Assembly (NCBI GenBank): GCA_902595805.1
Contig: CACJRM010000003.1
Location: 1-64,000, forward strand
Direction: 5' to 3'
DNA length: 64,000 bases
Source of the DNA: an uncultured Alphaproteobacteria bacterium
GTDB taxonomy: Bacteria > Pseudomonadota > Alphaproteobacteria > HIMB59 > GCA-002718135
Of this stretch, positions 9,250 through 18,052 are shown one piece after another. The notes under the pieces are model-generated. The model was not told where the DNA came from, ran no database searches, and saw nothing but the letters and a program-made list of their open reading frames with translations. Position 1 is the first letter of the stretch. Each line of letters opens with the position of its first letter. The position numbers were made by a program, and so were the translations under genes.

Positions 9250-10425
9250 ATGAAAGAAAATAATTGGTTTGATCCATTTTATATTCAAAGTCATTTAAAT
9301 GAAGAAGAAACTAATATTCAAAAAAATGTCAGGGATTTTTGTAATAATGAGCTTAAACCTACAGTAGTAGAAAGAAATAGAAAAAATGAATTTGATAAAG
9401 AACTCTATCCAAAATTTGGATCACTTGGAGTTTTAGGACAAACAGTTAAAACACATGGTGGATCTGGTACATCAAATTTAGCGTATGGACTTGTAGCATA
9501 TGAGTTTGAAAAAATAGATAGCAGCTATAGATCTTCAATATCTGTTCAATCTTCTCTTGTGATACATCCAATAAATGAATTTGGATCTCAGGAACAAAAA
9601 GATAAATACCTTCCGAAATTAATTAAAGGAGAAAAAATTGGTTGCTTTGGTTTAACAGAAAGTGAAGCTGGTTCTGATCCTGCTTCAATGAAAACTTCAT
9701 TTAAAAAAACTAAAGATGGATATATTTTAAATGGATCTAAAAACTGGATTACGAACGCACCAATTGCTGACATATTTATTATTTGGGCAATTGAAGATAT
9801 TAAAGATCACAAAAGTATAAAAGGTTTTATAATTGAAAAAAATACTGAAGGATTAAATACTTCGACAATAGAAAATAAAACAAGCTTAAAAATTAGTCCA
9901 ACTGGTCAAATAATCTTAAATAATGTTTTTGTTCCAAATAATTTGTGTTTAGAAAATACCAAAGGATGGAAATCAGTTTTTAGTTGTCTCAATAAAGCAA
10001 GATTTGGAATTAGCTGGGGTGTATTAGGTTCAGCATCTGAATGCTGGTTAATTGCAAAAGACTATGTAGAAAATAGAATTATGTTTAAAAAATCTTTAGC
10101 ATCAAATCAATTAATTCAAAAAAAATTATCTGAAATGCAAATAGAGATAAATCTAGGACTGGCATCATGTCTTTTAAGCTCTAAAGCTTTAGATGAAGGA
10201 AAAGATATCATTAATGCAATTAGTATTTTAAAAAAAAATAACTGCAAAAAATCTTTAGACATAATCAGAAATGCTCGTGATATGCTTGGGGCAAATGGCT
10301 TATTAGAAGAATATCATATCATGAGACATTTGGTTAATTTAGAAACTGTTAAAACTTACGAAGGCGCAGAGGATATTCATTCATTAATTTTAGGAAAAAA
10401 TCAGACTGGAATATCCAGTTTTTAA
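9250..10425 (+). CDS. gcdH: Glutaryl-CoA dehydrogenase (acyl-CoA dehydrogenase family)
   Basis: This FAD enzyme oxidises and decarboxylates glutaryl-CoA to crotonyl-CoA in lysine/tryptophan breakdown. In 391 residues it keeps the glutaryl-CoA signature YRSSISVQSSLVIHPI, with Arg94 that binds the substrate carboxylate, CFGLTESEAGSDPASM, and the catalytic base Glu371 in TYEGAEDIHSLILG. These separate it from ordinary acyl-CoA dehydrogenases. The start ATG has TAATAT only 4-9 bases upstream, so the message may be leaderless or start further up. It stands alone between the divergent rpiB and a TRAP receptor; whether the receptor feeds this enzyme is unknown. Confidence 0.92.
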   Translation: MKENNWFDPFYIQSHLNEEETNIQKNVRDFCNNELKPTVVERNRKNEFDKELYPKFGSLGVLGQTVKTHGGSGTSNLAYGLVAYEFEKIDSSYRSSISVQSSLVIHPINEFGSQEQKDKYLPKLIKGEKIGCFGLTESEAGSDPASMKTSFKKTKDGYILNGSKNWITNAPIADIFIIWAIEDIKDHKSIKGFIIEKNTEGLNTSTIENKTSLKISPTGQIILNNVFVPNNLCLENTKGWKSVFSCLNKARFGISWGVLGSASECWLIAKDYVENRIMFKKSLASNQLIQKKLSEMQIEINLGLASCLLSSKALDEGKDIINAISILKKNNCKKSLDIIRNARDMLGANGLLEEYHIMRHLVNLETVKTYEGAEDIHSLILGKNQTGISSF

Positions 10426-10489
10426 AAGTAATTTCTAGTTTTAGAGGTTTGATTTAGTAAATTTTGTTAATATTTAATATCATTAGAAA

Positions 10490-10516
10490 TTGATACAAAT
10501 AAGATTTTTGTATAAA
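10490..10516 (+). promoter_or_regulatory. Possible sigma-70 promoter of the TRAP receptor gene
   Basis: TTGATA at 10490-10495 and TATAAA at 10511-10516 are separated by 15 bases, close to a sigma-70 promoter but with a short spacer. It lies 37 bases before the receptor start at 10553. Only the motif match supports it. Confidence 0.35.
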
Positions 10517-10542
10517 TCTCAGACATTAATTCATATTATCTC

Positions 10543-10548
10543 GGGAGG
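10543..10548 (+). promoter_or_regulatory. Ribosome binding site of the TRAP receptor gene (GGGAGG)
   Basis: GGGAGG stands 4 bases before the ATG at 10553 and is among the strongest ribosome binding sites in the window. It fixes the start where the twin-arginine signal begins, and fits an abundantly made periplasmic binding protein. Confidence 0.8.
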
Positions 10549-10552
10549 ACAT

Positions 10553-11665
10553 ATGAAAAAAAATTTAAAAAGACGTGAGTTTCTAAAGAAAGCTGGTGTA
10601 GCAGGTGCTGCTGCAGTTGGTGCTTCTACTTTAGCAGCTCCAGCAATAGCTGGCGGTCATCAAGAGTGGATCATTTGTAGTGCTTTTGGTAAAGCTGGTC
10701 CATTAGGACAGGCTATCCAAGGTTTTGGAGATAACATAAATAGATATTCTGAAAAGCTTAAAGTGAAAGTTTATCATGCTGGTGAACTTGTTCCAGGACT
10801 TGAAGCATTAGATGCAGTAAGATCTGGTGCAGCTCAAGCAGCTTATGGAGCTCCTTATTATTGGCCAAACCTATCAGATGCAATTGAGTTCGTAGCAACA
10901 TGCCCATTTGGAATGAATGCAATGGAGCAAAATGCATGGTGTTATTATGGAGGTGGTATTGAAGCTGCTGACAAAATTTATAACGCACTTGGTGTTAAAT
11001 TTTTACCTATGGGTAACACAGGAAACCAAATGGGTGGTTGGTTTAATAAAGAAATCAATACTCCTGATGACTATAAAGGTCTAAAAATGAGAATGCCTGG
11101 CTTAGGTGGTAGAACTATTGAAAAACTTGGAGCTACACCTGTATTGCTTGCAGGACCTGATGTTTTACCGGCTTTAACTTCTGGTGCAGTTGATGCAGCA
11201 GAATGGATATGCCCAGCAGCAGATTTAGGTGCTGGATTATATCAAGCTGCAAAGTATTATTATGGACCAGGATGGCATGAACCATCTACTCTTCTAGATT
11301 TATCTATGGATCTTAAAGCATGGGAAGCACTTGATAGTGACACTCAAGGCTTAATCGATGATTTAGCTAAATCTTTCAACATGACTGTATTTAGTCGTTT
11401 CCAAGCTATTAATGGACCAGCATTACAAAAACTTGTTAATGAACATAACGTAGAAATTAAAACTTTCCCAGATGAGGTTTTAATAGCTCTTGGTAATGCA
11501 GCAGGTGAAGTTGTTTTTGAAAGGGGTTCTATTAACTCTGAAACAAAAGCTATAACAAATCACTTATTATCTTTCAGAAAAGTCATTAAAGAATGGTTTA
11601 CTAAAGGTGAGCAAAACTTCTCACGTATAAGAGATTTACCATTTAAGTTTCCTGATTCAGTATAA
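10553..11665 (+). CDS. dctP: TRAP transporter periplasmic solute receptor, DctP/TakP type with Tat-like signal
   Basis: This 370-residue receptor binds a small organic acid in the periplasm and delivers it to the DctQM membrane complex. The N-terminus has a twin-arginine-like motif (RREFLKKAG), a hydrophobic alanine-rich stretch and a likely cleavage at APAIAGG. The mature part resembles the 2-oxo-acid/mannitol-type DctP subfamily: [60 protein letters not shown] and YYYGPGWHEPS. By analogy with TakP the ligand may be a 2-oxo acid or similar monocarboxylate, but specificity cannot be read here. Its partner subunits lie downstream on the opposite strand. Confidence 0.93.
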   Translation: MKKNLKRREFLKKAGVAGAAAVGASTLAAPAIAGGHQEWIICSAFGKAGPLGQAIQGFGDNINRYSEKLKVKVYHAGELVPGLEALDAVRSGAAQAAYGAPYYWPNLSDAIEFVATCPFGMNAMEQNAWCYYGGGIEAADKIYNALGVKFLPMGNTGNQMGGWFNKEINTPDDYKGLKMRMPGLGGRTIEKLGATPVLLAGPDVLPALTSGAVDAAEWICPAADLGAGLYQAAKYYYGPGWHEPSTLLDLSMDLKAWEALDSDTQGLIDDLAKSFNMTVFSRFQAINGPALQKLVNEHNVEIKTFPDEVLIALGNAAGEVVFERGSINSETKAITNHLLSFRKVIKEWFTKGEQNFSRIRDLPFKFPDSV

Positions 11666-11686
11666 TATTTGAAATTTTTTAATTTT

Positions 11687-11717
11687 AAGAGGTCTCTTTT
11701 GAGACCTCTTTTTTTTT
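11687..11717 (+). terminator. Rho-independent terminator after the TRAP receptor gene
   Basis: A perfect 10-base-pair inverted repeat, AAGAGGTCTC at 11687-11696 and GAGACCTCTT at 11701-11710, closes on a TTTT loop and runs straight into seven more T residues. The T tract exists only in the plus direction, so it ends dctP transcription. The dctM stop codon starts inside the T tract at 11716. Confidence 0.93.
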
Positions 11718-13089
11718 AGTTTATTAACCTGGGAAGCCAAGTTGCTATTTGTGGAAACGCGAATACTAAGATTATTGCAAGTATTTGTATAAAAATAAAA
11801 GGAATTACACCGGCATATATATTTGATGTTTTAACATTTTCTGGAGCAACACCTCTTAAAAAAAATAATGAAAATCCAAATGGAGGCGTTAGAAAACTTG
11901 TTTGTAGATTAAGAGAAATTAAAATTCCTAACCACAAAGGATCAGCTCCGTTCGCAATTAATCCTGGACCTACTAATGGGATAATAACAAATATAATTTC
12001 AATATAATCAAGGAAAAAACCCAATATAAAAATAGTTAACATTACTATAATTAAAGCACCATACTCTCCACCTGGTATATTAGTTAAAAAATCACTTATC
12101 ATTTCATCTCCCTGAAATCCTCTGAATACTAAAGAAAACATTGATGCTCCAATTAAAATGATAAAAACAAATGAACTCATTTTTACTGTGGTAATTGCAG
12201 CTTCTGAAATATTTTTAAGATTTAGATCCCTTCTTAATAAAGCTAAAATAGCCGCACCTGCAGCACCGACAGAAGCAGATTCAGTTGGAGTAGCTACACC
12301 AAGAAAAATAGATCCAAGAACTGCTAAAATTAAAAATATAGGTGGGATTACTTCAAACATAGCATTTTTCCATATTTCAGCTTTAGGTTTATTAGAAATT
12401 TTAAGAGGTAATTTATCTGGATGTAATCTAGCAGTAAAAAGAATGTAGATAATGAAAAATCCTACTAACATTAAACCAGGTAAAAGTGCTCCAGCAAATA
12501 AATCTATTGCAGTTACTGGTAGTGGTGCCAAGTCTCCTGTTAAAAGACCAGCCTCTTCATTTGCTCCCTGCAACATTTCAGCTAGCAGTATTAAAACAAT
12601 TGAAGGAGGTATTATTTGCCCTAAGGTTCCTGAAGCACAAATTGTTCCCGTAGCAATTTTTTCATCATAACCTGCTTTGAGCATACTTGGCAATGCAAGC
12701 ATACCCATAGTTACTACTGTTGCTCCAACTATTCCTGTAGAAGCAGCAAGCAACATCCCAACTAAGATAACACCTATTCCTAATCCACCTCTTACTGAAC
12801 CAAATAAATCTCCTATAGACTCTAAAAGTTTAGCTGCAATTTTTGTTTTTTCCAGCATAACTCCCATAAAAATAAATAGAGGTACAGCGACAAGAGCTTC
12901 ATTAATCATCACACCATAAATTCTTTGAGGGAAGAAAAGAAGCATTTTAAAATTAAACACTCCTAATAGATCACCTACAAAAGCAAAAATTAAAGATGAT
13001 CCTGCTAAAGTAAAAGCAACAGGAAAACCAAATAACAAAAACAACAAAGTTGTTAAAAACATTATTACTGCTAATACTTCAGGAGTCAT
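11716..13089 (-). CDS. dctM: TRAP transporter large permease subunit (DctM)
   Basis: DctM is the ion-coupled transmembrane subunit of a tripartite TRAP transporter. The 457-residue protein has about 12 or more hydrophobic segments and the family stretches LFLLFGFPVAFTLAGS, PLFIFMGVMLEKTKI, GIGVILVGMLLAASTGIVGA, GTICASGTLGQIIPPSI and NLQTSFLTPPFGFSLFFLRG. Length is normal. It overlaps dctQ by 11 bases. It is convergent with the receptor gene, 50 bases away, an inverted arrangement compared with the usual co-directional dctPQM operon. Confidence 0.96.
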   Translation of the reverse strand: MTPEVLAVIMFLTTLLFLLFGFPVAFTLAGSSLIFAFVGDLLGVFNFKMLLFFPQRIYGVMINEALVAVPLFIFMGVMLEKTKIAAKLLESIGDLFGSVRGGLGIGVILVGMLLAASTGIVGATVVTMGMLALPSMLKAGYDEKIATGTICASGTLGQIIPPSIVLILLAEMLQGANEEAGLLTGDLAPLPVTAIDLFAGALLPGLMLVGFFIIYILFTARLHPDKLPLKISNKPKAEIWKNAMFEVIPPIFLILAVLGSIFLGVATPTESASVGAAGAAILALLRRDLNLKNISEAAITTVKMSSFVFIILIGASMFSLVFRGFQGDEMISDFLTNIPGGEYGALIIVMLTIFILGFFLDYIEIIFVIIPLVGPGLIANGADPLWLGILISLNLQTSFLTPPFGFSLFFLRGVAPENVKTSNIYAGVIPFIFIQILAIILVFAFPQIATWLPRLIN

Positions 13090-13582
13090 TTGAATTTAAA
13101 CTGATAAAATTATTAATAATTTTTGAAATTACCTGTATGAAAAGAAGAAAAGCAAAAATAAGAATTGCTAGTTTTAATAAAAATATCATTGTCAAACCGC
13201 CTGCTTCTCTAGACACTTCATTCATTTGCCAAGATTTGTAAACAAAAGGAAAGCTATAAGACCAAATTATATACAAAAAAGGTAATAGTAAAACTATGTT
13301 GCCTACTAAATCAACTATTACACGATACAATTTTGATGAGTTTCTATAAATTATATCAATACGTACATGATCGTCATTTAAATATGTGAAACCAGCACCA
13401 ACCATAAAAATATATGCATGCATCCATACATATGTTTCTTGCATCCATATAAAACTGATTCCAAATAAGTACCTTAATACTACTAATAAAAAAACGTTTA
13501 TTGTCATGAGAACTACTAGAAATGCACAAAAGTAACCAGCATATTTATTAATTGTACTTAAAATTAGAGAGATATTTTTCAT
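13079..13582 (-). CDS. dctQ: TRAP transporter small permease subunit (DctQ)
   Basis: DctQ is the four-helix small membrane subunit that pairs with DctM. The 167-residue product has four hydrophobic segments (around residues 10-35, 45-65, 88-112 and 130-158) and the family-like FLLVVLRYLFGISFIWMQET and DDHVRIDIIYRN. It overlaps dctM at its 3' end, so the two are one transcriptional unit. The 51 bases upstream separate it from parC, which is transcribed in the same direction. Confidence 0.92.
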   Translation of the reverse strand: MKNISLILSTINKYAGYFCAFLVVLMTINVFLLVVLRYLFGISFIWMQETYVWMHAYIFMVGAGFTYLNDDHVRIDIIYRNSSKLYRVIVDLVGNIVLLLPFLYIIWSYSFPFVYKSWQMNEVSREAGGLTMIFLLKLAILIFAFLLFIQVISKIINNFISLNSNDS

Positions 13583-13633
13583 ATTTACTATTGGAATGTA
13601 TCAGTAAACTTAAATATATTTAAATAAATAAAA

Positions 13634-15829
13634 TTAACCATCAAATTTCTGATTTTTATTGAAAAACTTAGGAACTTTTTTACCGGCCTGAGCTCTCTTT
13701 CCAATCCAAAACTCTAAATCATCCAATTTTCTATTTTTAGAACCAGTACTCCATTCTAATCCGTCTTCGATAGTTAATTGAGTGATATCCGATAAAAAAT
13801 CATCTTTCTTGATTTTAATTAATTGAACTCCTCCACCCTTTTGTAGTTTCGGCAAAGAATCTATTTCAAAAATTAGCATTTTTTGCAACTTTGTAACACA
13901 AGCTATATGTTTTTTTGTAAGATTTAATACTTTAATTACGACATCATTATTTTTTAAATTAAATAATTGCTTACCTTTCTTTTGGTTAGTTACAAGAGAT
14001 TCAGTATTACTAATAAATCCTTTACCATTTTTAGATACAATTAAGAGTTCTTCATCGATTGATGAAAGCAATCCAGTAACCTTATCATTTGGCATACTAT
14101 CGACAAAATAAATAAATGATTTAGGATTACTATTTCCACCTGGTAAATTATTTGGATCTACAGTGTAAACTTTACCAGAAGAAACAAACAAAAGTATTTT
14201 TTGATTTGAATTTAAATTAACTGAAAATAAATTTTCTTTTTTTATTTTTTCAATTTCCTTTTCATCGGTTATCTCTTTAATTCTCTTAAGCTGAAAATCT
14301 TTATTAATGATAATGGTAAATTTTTCAATTTCTTTAAATTCATCAATACTAATATCAATATCATTATTTTGTTCTGATGAAATTACAGATTTTCTGTTCT
14401 TTATATCACTATCTAAATCATTTTTTATAAGATCTAATTCACTTATTATAAATTTATCTAATGTTTTTTTATCTTTTATTAATTTATTAAGGTATTTTAA
14501 TTCTTCATTTAATTTTTGGATTTCATCTTTAATATTTTTTTCATCAATCTTTCTAAGAGATCCTAAACGCATACTTAAAATTGACTCACATTGTAAATCT
14601 GATAATTTATATTTTTTTATTAATTCTTTTTTGGGATTATCTTTTGTTCTTATTATTTTAATTATAGAATTTAAATTTTTAAAAACGATTTGATAACCCT
14701 TAAGAATTTCTAATCTTTTCTTTATCTTATCAATATTAAATTTGGATTTTCTTTTAATGGTAACTTTTCTATGATCTAAAAAATTAGAAAGTATTTCAAT
14801 AATTCCAATTTGTTTGGGTTCTATACCATCAATTAAAACGTTAAAATTACAAGAGTACTTAGTTGATAGATCAGTTAATTTAAAACATAAGCTTATTAAT
14901 TTTTCTGCATCAATATTTCTAGTTTTGGGTTTTAAAACTATTCTTATATTTTCATCTGACTCATCTACAACATCATCTAAAGGTAATTTTTTATTATTTA
15001 TGTTATTAGCAAGTTGTTCGATTATTTTAACTTTATTAACTTGATATGGAATTTCAGTAATAATGATTTGATATAAGCCATTTTTCAATTCTTCGATTTG
15101 GTATTTGGCATTAATAATAAATGATCCCTTGCCATGCTTATAAATTTGCTTTTTTTCATTACTATCTAAAATTATTTCACCACCTGTGGGAAGATCTGGT
15201 CCGTTAATAATTTTTAAAATTTCAGCTAGTGAAGCTTTATCTTTTTTTATTATTAATTTTAATGCATCGATTAATTCAACAATATTATGAGGAGGAATAT
15301 TTGTAGCCATGCCTACAGCTATTCCCATTGCTCCATTAATTAAAATATTAGGAAGCTGAGATGGTAGAACCACTGGTTCTAAATTTTGGCCATCGTAATT
15401 ATCTTTAAAATCTACAGAATTTTCTTCGATACCATCAAAAAAATAATTTGTATAATCTTGTAATCTTGCCTCTGTGTACCGCATTGCTGCAGGGTTATCT
15501 CCATCAATATTTCCAAAATTACCCTGGCCATCTACTAATGTAATTCTTGTAGAAAAATCCTGAGCCATTCTTACCAAACTATCATAAATAGCTTGATCTC
15601 CATGAGGGTGAAATTTACCCATTACATCACCAACAATTCTTGCACATTTTTTATAACTTGAATTTTTGAAAAGTTTTAGTTGATACATTGAATAAATTAT
15701 TCTGCGGTGAACAGGTTTTAATCCATCTCTCACATCAGGTAGCGACCTAGAAACAATAGTTGATATTGCATAAGAAAGATATTTTTCACTAAGAATAGTA
15801 TCTAAATTGGATTCAATTATTTTGTTCAT
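13634..15829 (-). CDS. parC: DNA topoisomerase IV subunit A
   Basis: ParC with ParE decatenates daughter chromosomes. In 731 residues the breakage-reunion domain shows SLPDVRDGLKPVHRRIIYSM, KFHPHGDQAIYDSL, and the catalytic tyrosine Tyr118 in AAMRYTEARL. The C-terminal part is a shortened beta-propeller, and the final WIGKRAQAGKKVP segment is typical of alphaproteobacterial ParC. The length and the N-terminal NLDTILSEKYLSYA segment favour ParC over GyrA. At the quinolone-sensitivity positions it has Gln79 and Asp83, where Ser80 and Glu84 are found in E. coli ParC. It overlaps recO by 17 bases. Confidence 0.93.
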   Translation of the reverse strand: MNKIIESNLDTILSEKYLSYAISTIVSRSLPDVRDGLKPVHRRIIYSMYQLKLFKNSSYKKCARIVGDVMGKFHPHGDQAIYDSLVRMAQDFSTRITLVDGQGNFGNIDGDNPAAMRYTEARLQDYTNYFFDGIEENSVDFKDNYDGQNLEPVVLPSQLPNILINGAMGIAVGMATNIPPHNIVELIDALKLIIKKDKASLAEILKIINGPDLPTGGEIILDSNEKKQIYKHGKGSFIINAKYQIEELKNGLYQIIITEIPYQVNKVKIIEQLANNINNKKLPLDDVVDESDENIRIVLKPKTRNIDAEKLISLCFKLTDLSTKYSCNFNVLIDGIEPKQIGIIEILSNFLDHRKVTIKRKSKFNIDKIKKRLEILKGYQIVFKNLNSIIKIIRTKDNPKKELIKKYKLSDLQCESILSMRLGSLRKIDEKNIKDEIQKLNEELKYLNKLIKDKKTLDKFIISELDLIKNDLDSDIKNRKSVISSEQNNDIDISIDEFKEIEKFTIIINKDFQLKRIKEITDEKEIEKIKKENLFSVNLNSNQKILLFVSSGKVYTVDPNNLPGGNSNPKSFIYFVDSMPNDKVTGLLSSIDEELLIVSKNGKGFISNTESLVTNQKKGKQLFNLKNNDVVIKVLNLTKKHIACVTKLQKMLIFEIDSLPKLQKGGGVQLIKIKKDDFLSDITQLTIEDGLEWSTGSKNRKLDDLEFWIGKRAQAGKKVPKFFNKNQKFDG

Positions 15830-16529
15830 TTTTTTCTAAAAAACTGATTATATTTTTCTTAAATAAAATATACTGATTTGGCAATTTATGATTTAAATTT
15901 GATAAATGATTTTTTATAAAAATAATTTCAAAAATTTTAAAAAAATTATTCAATGAGTTATAATCAAATGTAACATCTGAATTTTTCACAAAAAGATGAT
16001 GAGGAAAATCAATTGTATAGTTTGAGTAATTTTCTTTAAATTCTAAAGTATCTGTATCGAAATATTTTAATCTATTATTGTTAACATAATCTAATTCGTA
16101 CCCAATATATTTAAGTAAATCAAATAAGTAGATACAAAAGAAATTTAACCATTTTTTTTTATTAATTATAATTTCTAAAAAATCTTTAGAAATTTTATAT
16201 ATTTGGTTTATTTTCTGCCCCTCAATTACTGATGCATTAATTAATGATACAACAGAAAGTAGGCAGCTTAGTTTATATTTATCATTAATAACACTTGATA
16301 AATAAGGTTTTGATAATTCAGCTTTTATTGATGGTGGGCGATTCCCAATGTATGTTACATCCAAATTTAAAAAAAAACCAAGCTGCATTATATTTTTTTT
16401 ATTCTTTGAAAGTCCTCCATATACAATTCCTGAAAACACTTCATCTGTATCTGATAAAAATTTAATTAATAAATCATTATCTTTGAAAACTTTTGTATAT
16501 ATAAGAATACCTTTAAATTTTTTTTGCAT
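15813..16529 (-). CDS. recO: DNA repair protein RecO
   Basis: RecO loads RecA on gaps with RecF and RecR. The 238-residue protein starts with the OB-fold pattern of the family (KGILIYTKVFKDNDLLIKFLSDTDE, then SGIVYGGLSKNKKN) and continues with a helical C-terminal domain. The sequence is divergent and lacks obvious zinc cysteines, which is common outside Gram-positives. The call is strengthened by position: era-recO-parC is a standard alphaproteobacterial order. It overlaps era by 17 bases. Confidence 0.85.
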   Translation of the reverse strand: MQKKFKGILIYTKVFKDNDLLIKFLSDTDEVFSGIVYGGLSKNKKNIMQLGFFLNLDVTYIGNRPPSIKAELSKPYLSSVINDKYKLSCLLSVVSLINASVIEGQKINQIYKISKDFLEIIINKKKWLNFFCIYLFDLLKYIGYELDYVNNNRLKYFDTDTLEFKENYSNYTIDFPHHLFVKNSDVTFDYNSLNNFFKIFEIIFIKNHLSNLNHKLPNQYILFKKNIISFLEKNEQNN

Positions 16530-17370
16530 CTGATGAAATAATATTAATATAAAGATGAGTTTTTACATTTAAAATATTGGAAATTTCTTTTTGACTTTTT
16601 ACTCTGATATCTTTTATTTTAGATCCTTTTTTACCCAATAATATTTTTTTATATCTGTCATTTTTAATAATAATATCTTGCTTTATTTTTAGCTGTCCAT
16701 TTTTCAAATATTGAAAAGTCTTATTAGTTACTTCTATATTATATGGAATTTCTTTATGAATTAATGATAGTATCTCATTTCTTGTGCATTCATTGGTGAT
16801 AAAAATATCATCTTTGTCTGTGATTTCATTATCTTTATATAGCCATTTCCCATGTTTTGATTGTTTAAAAAGATAATCAATTAAATTTTCAAAACCTAAT
16901 TTATTTTTAGCTGATATATTAAAAAATTTTTCGATTTTATATTTTTCTGTAATTAATTTTATATGCTTAAGTAAATTTTCTGCTTTTATCAAATCGGTTT
17001 TATTAAAAATAATTGAAATATTTTTTTTTAACTCATAAAGTTTAGAAAAGTCATTTTTTAAATCATTTAATTCAATTTTTTTAGAATCAATTAAATACAA
17101 AATAATATCTGATTGATTTAATGCTTCCCATAAATTTTTCTTCAATTTCGTTTTTTTAGATTTATTATCTCTAAGAAAGCTAATACCAGGTGTATCATAT
17201 AGAACAAGTTGAGTATTTTTAATATTAATAACACCAATTACAAAATCTTCAGTAGTATTGATTTTTTTGTTTGTTATTGAAATTTTTTCTCCAACAAGAT
17301 TATTTAAAAGAGTTGATTTACCTGCATTAGTCTTACCGACAAGACTAATTTTTAATATTTTTCTTTTCAT
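16513..17370 (-). CDS. era: GTPase Era
   Basis: Era binds the 3' end of 16S rRNA and helps 30S subunit maturation. The GTPase domain shows G1 LVGKTNAGKSTLLN, G3 YDTPGIS and G4 FNKTDLI in order; the C-terminal KH domain has KKILLGKKGSKIKDI. The product is 285 residues, at the short end for the family. The start overlaps the rnc 3' end by 26 bases, as expected for the rnc-era pair that works together in rRNA processing. Confidence 0.95.
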   Translation of the reverse strand: MKRKILKISLVGKTNAGKSTLLNNLVGEKISITNKKINTTEDFVIGVINIKNTQLVLYDTPGISFLRDNKSKKTKLKKNLWEALNQSDIILYLIDSKKIELNDLKNDFSKLYELKKNISIIFNKTDLIKAENLLKHIKLITEKYKIEKFFNISAKNKLGFENLIDYLFKQSKHGKWLYKDNEITDKDDIFITNECTRNEILSLIHKEIPYNIEVTNKTFQYLKNGQLKIKQDIIIKNDRYKKILLGKKGSKIKDIRVKSQKEISNILNVKTHLYINIISSDAKKI

Positions 17371-18052
17371 TAATTTTTTTTAATGCAATTTCTGCAGCAT
17401 TTCTCTCTGCCTCTCTTATTGAAAAACCTTTTGAATTAAGCTTATTTAAATTTACCACTTTAACTGAGACAGTGAATGTGGGGGAATGAGGTGGTCCTTC
17501 TTTTTTGATTAATTTATATTCAGGAAGTTTTTTATAAAGTTGTTGTGATATTTCTTGCAATAATGTTTTTGGGTCTAAGGTTTTAGAAACCTCAATATCT
17601 AGATATTTTGACCAGAATTTACTTATAAACCCAAAAGAAGAATTATATCCTCCATCTATAAATATTGCCCCAATTAATGATTCAACTGAATCTGAAAAAA
17701 TTGAATTTAACATTTTATTATTTTTTTTCTTAAAATTATATTGGAGCACATCTTCTATTTGCAATTCTTGTGAAATTTTAAACAAAAATTTTTTTTGAAC
17801 TAAATAAGAATATTTTTTAGATAAATCACCCTCATTAAACTTTTTATACTTTGAAAATAATAAATTTGCTATTATTAATCCCAGTACTCGATCACCTAAA
17901 AATTCAAATCTTTCAAATTCATTGATGTTAATTTTTTTTTCATTTTCTAAATAAAAACTTGGATGTGTTAGGGATTGAATTAACAATTTATTATTTTTAA
18001 ATTTATAATTAATCTTTTTTTCAAATAGTTTGAGCTTTTTACTATCTATCAT
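17345..18052 (-). CDS. rnc: Ribonuclease III
   Basis: RNase III cuts double-stranded RNA, including the rRNA precursor. The catalytic signature FERFEFLGDRVLGL and the second acidic site DSVESLIGAIFIDGG are intact. The C-terminal double-stranded-RNA-binding domain begins at DPKTLLQEISQQL and ends in the AERNAAEIALKKI helix. At 235 residues it has normal length. It overlaps lepB by 4 bases and era by 26. Confidence 0.97.
   Translation of the reverse strand: MIDSKKLKLFEKKINYKFKNNKLLIQSLTHPSFYLENEKKININEFERFEFLGDRVLGLIIANLLFSKYKKFNEGDLSKKYSYLVQKKFLFKISQELQIEDVLQYNFKKKNNKMLNSIFSDSVESLIGAIFIDGGYNSSFGFISKFWSKYLDIEVSKTLDPKTLLQEISQQLYKKLPEYKLIKKEGPPHSPTFTVSVKVVNLNKLNSKGFSIREAERNAAEIALKKINEKKNIKN

Noticed and set aside
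7490-9250. Glycine riboswitch near glyA or gcdH
   Set aside because: glyA overlaps rpiB and the 51-base rpiB-gcdH gap is too short and lacks the paired-aptamer pattern.
10490-10552. 21-codon extension of the TRAP receptor
   Set aside because: It would start at ATT and precede a strong GGGAGG ribosome binding site and a signal peptide; it more likely holds the promoter.
12158-12919. Three consecutive plus-strand frames opposite dctM
   Set aside because: They are antisense shadows of a hydrophobic gene with a full family match on the minus strand.
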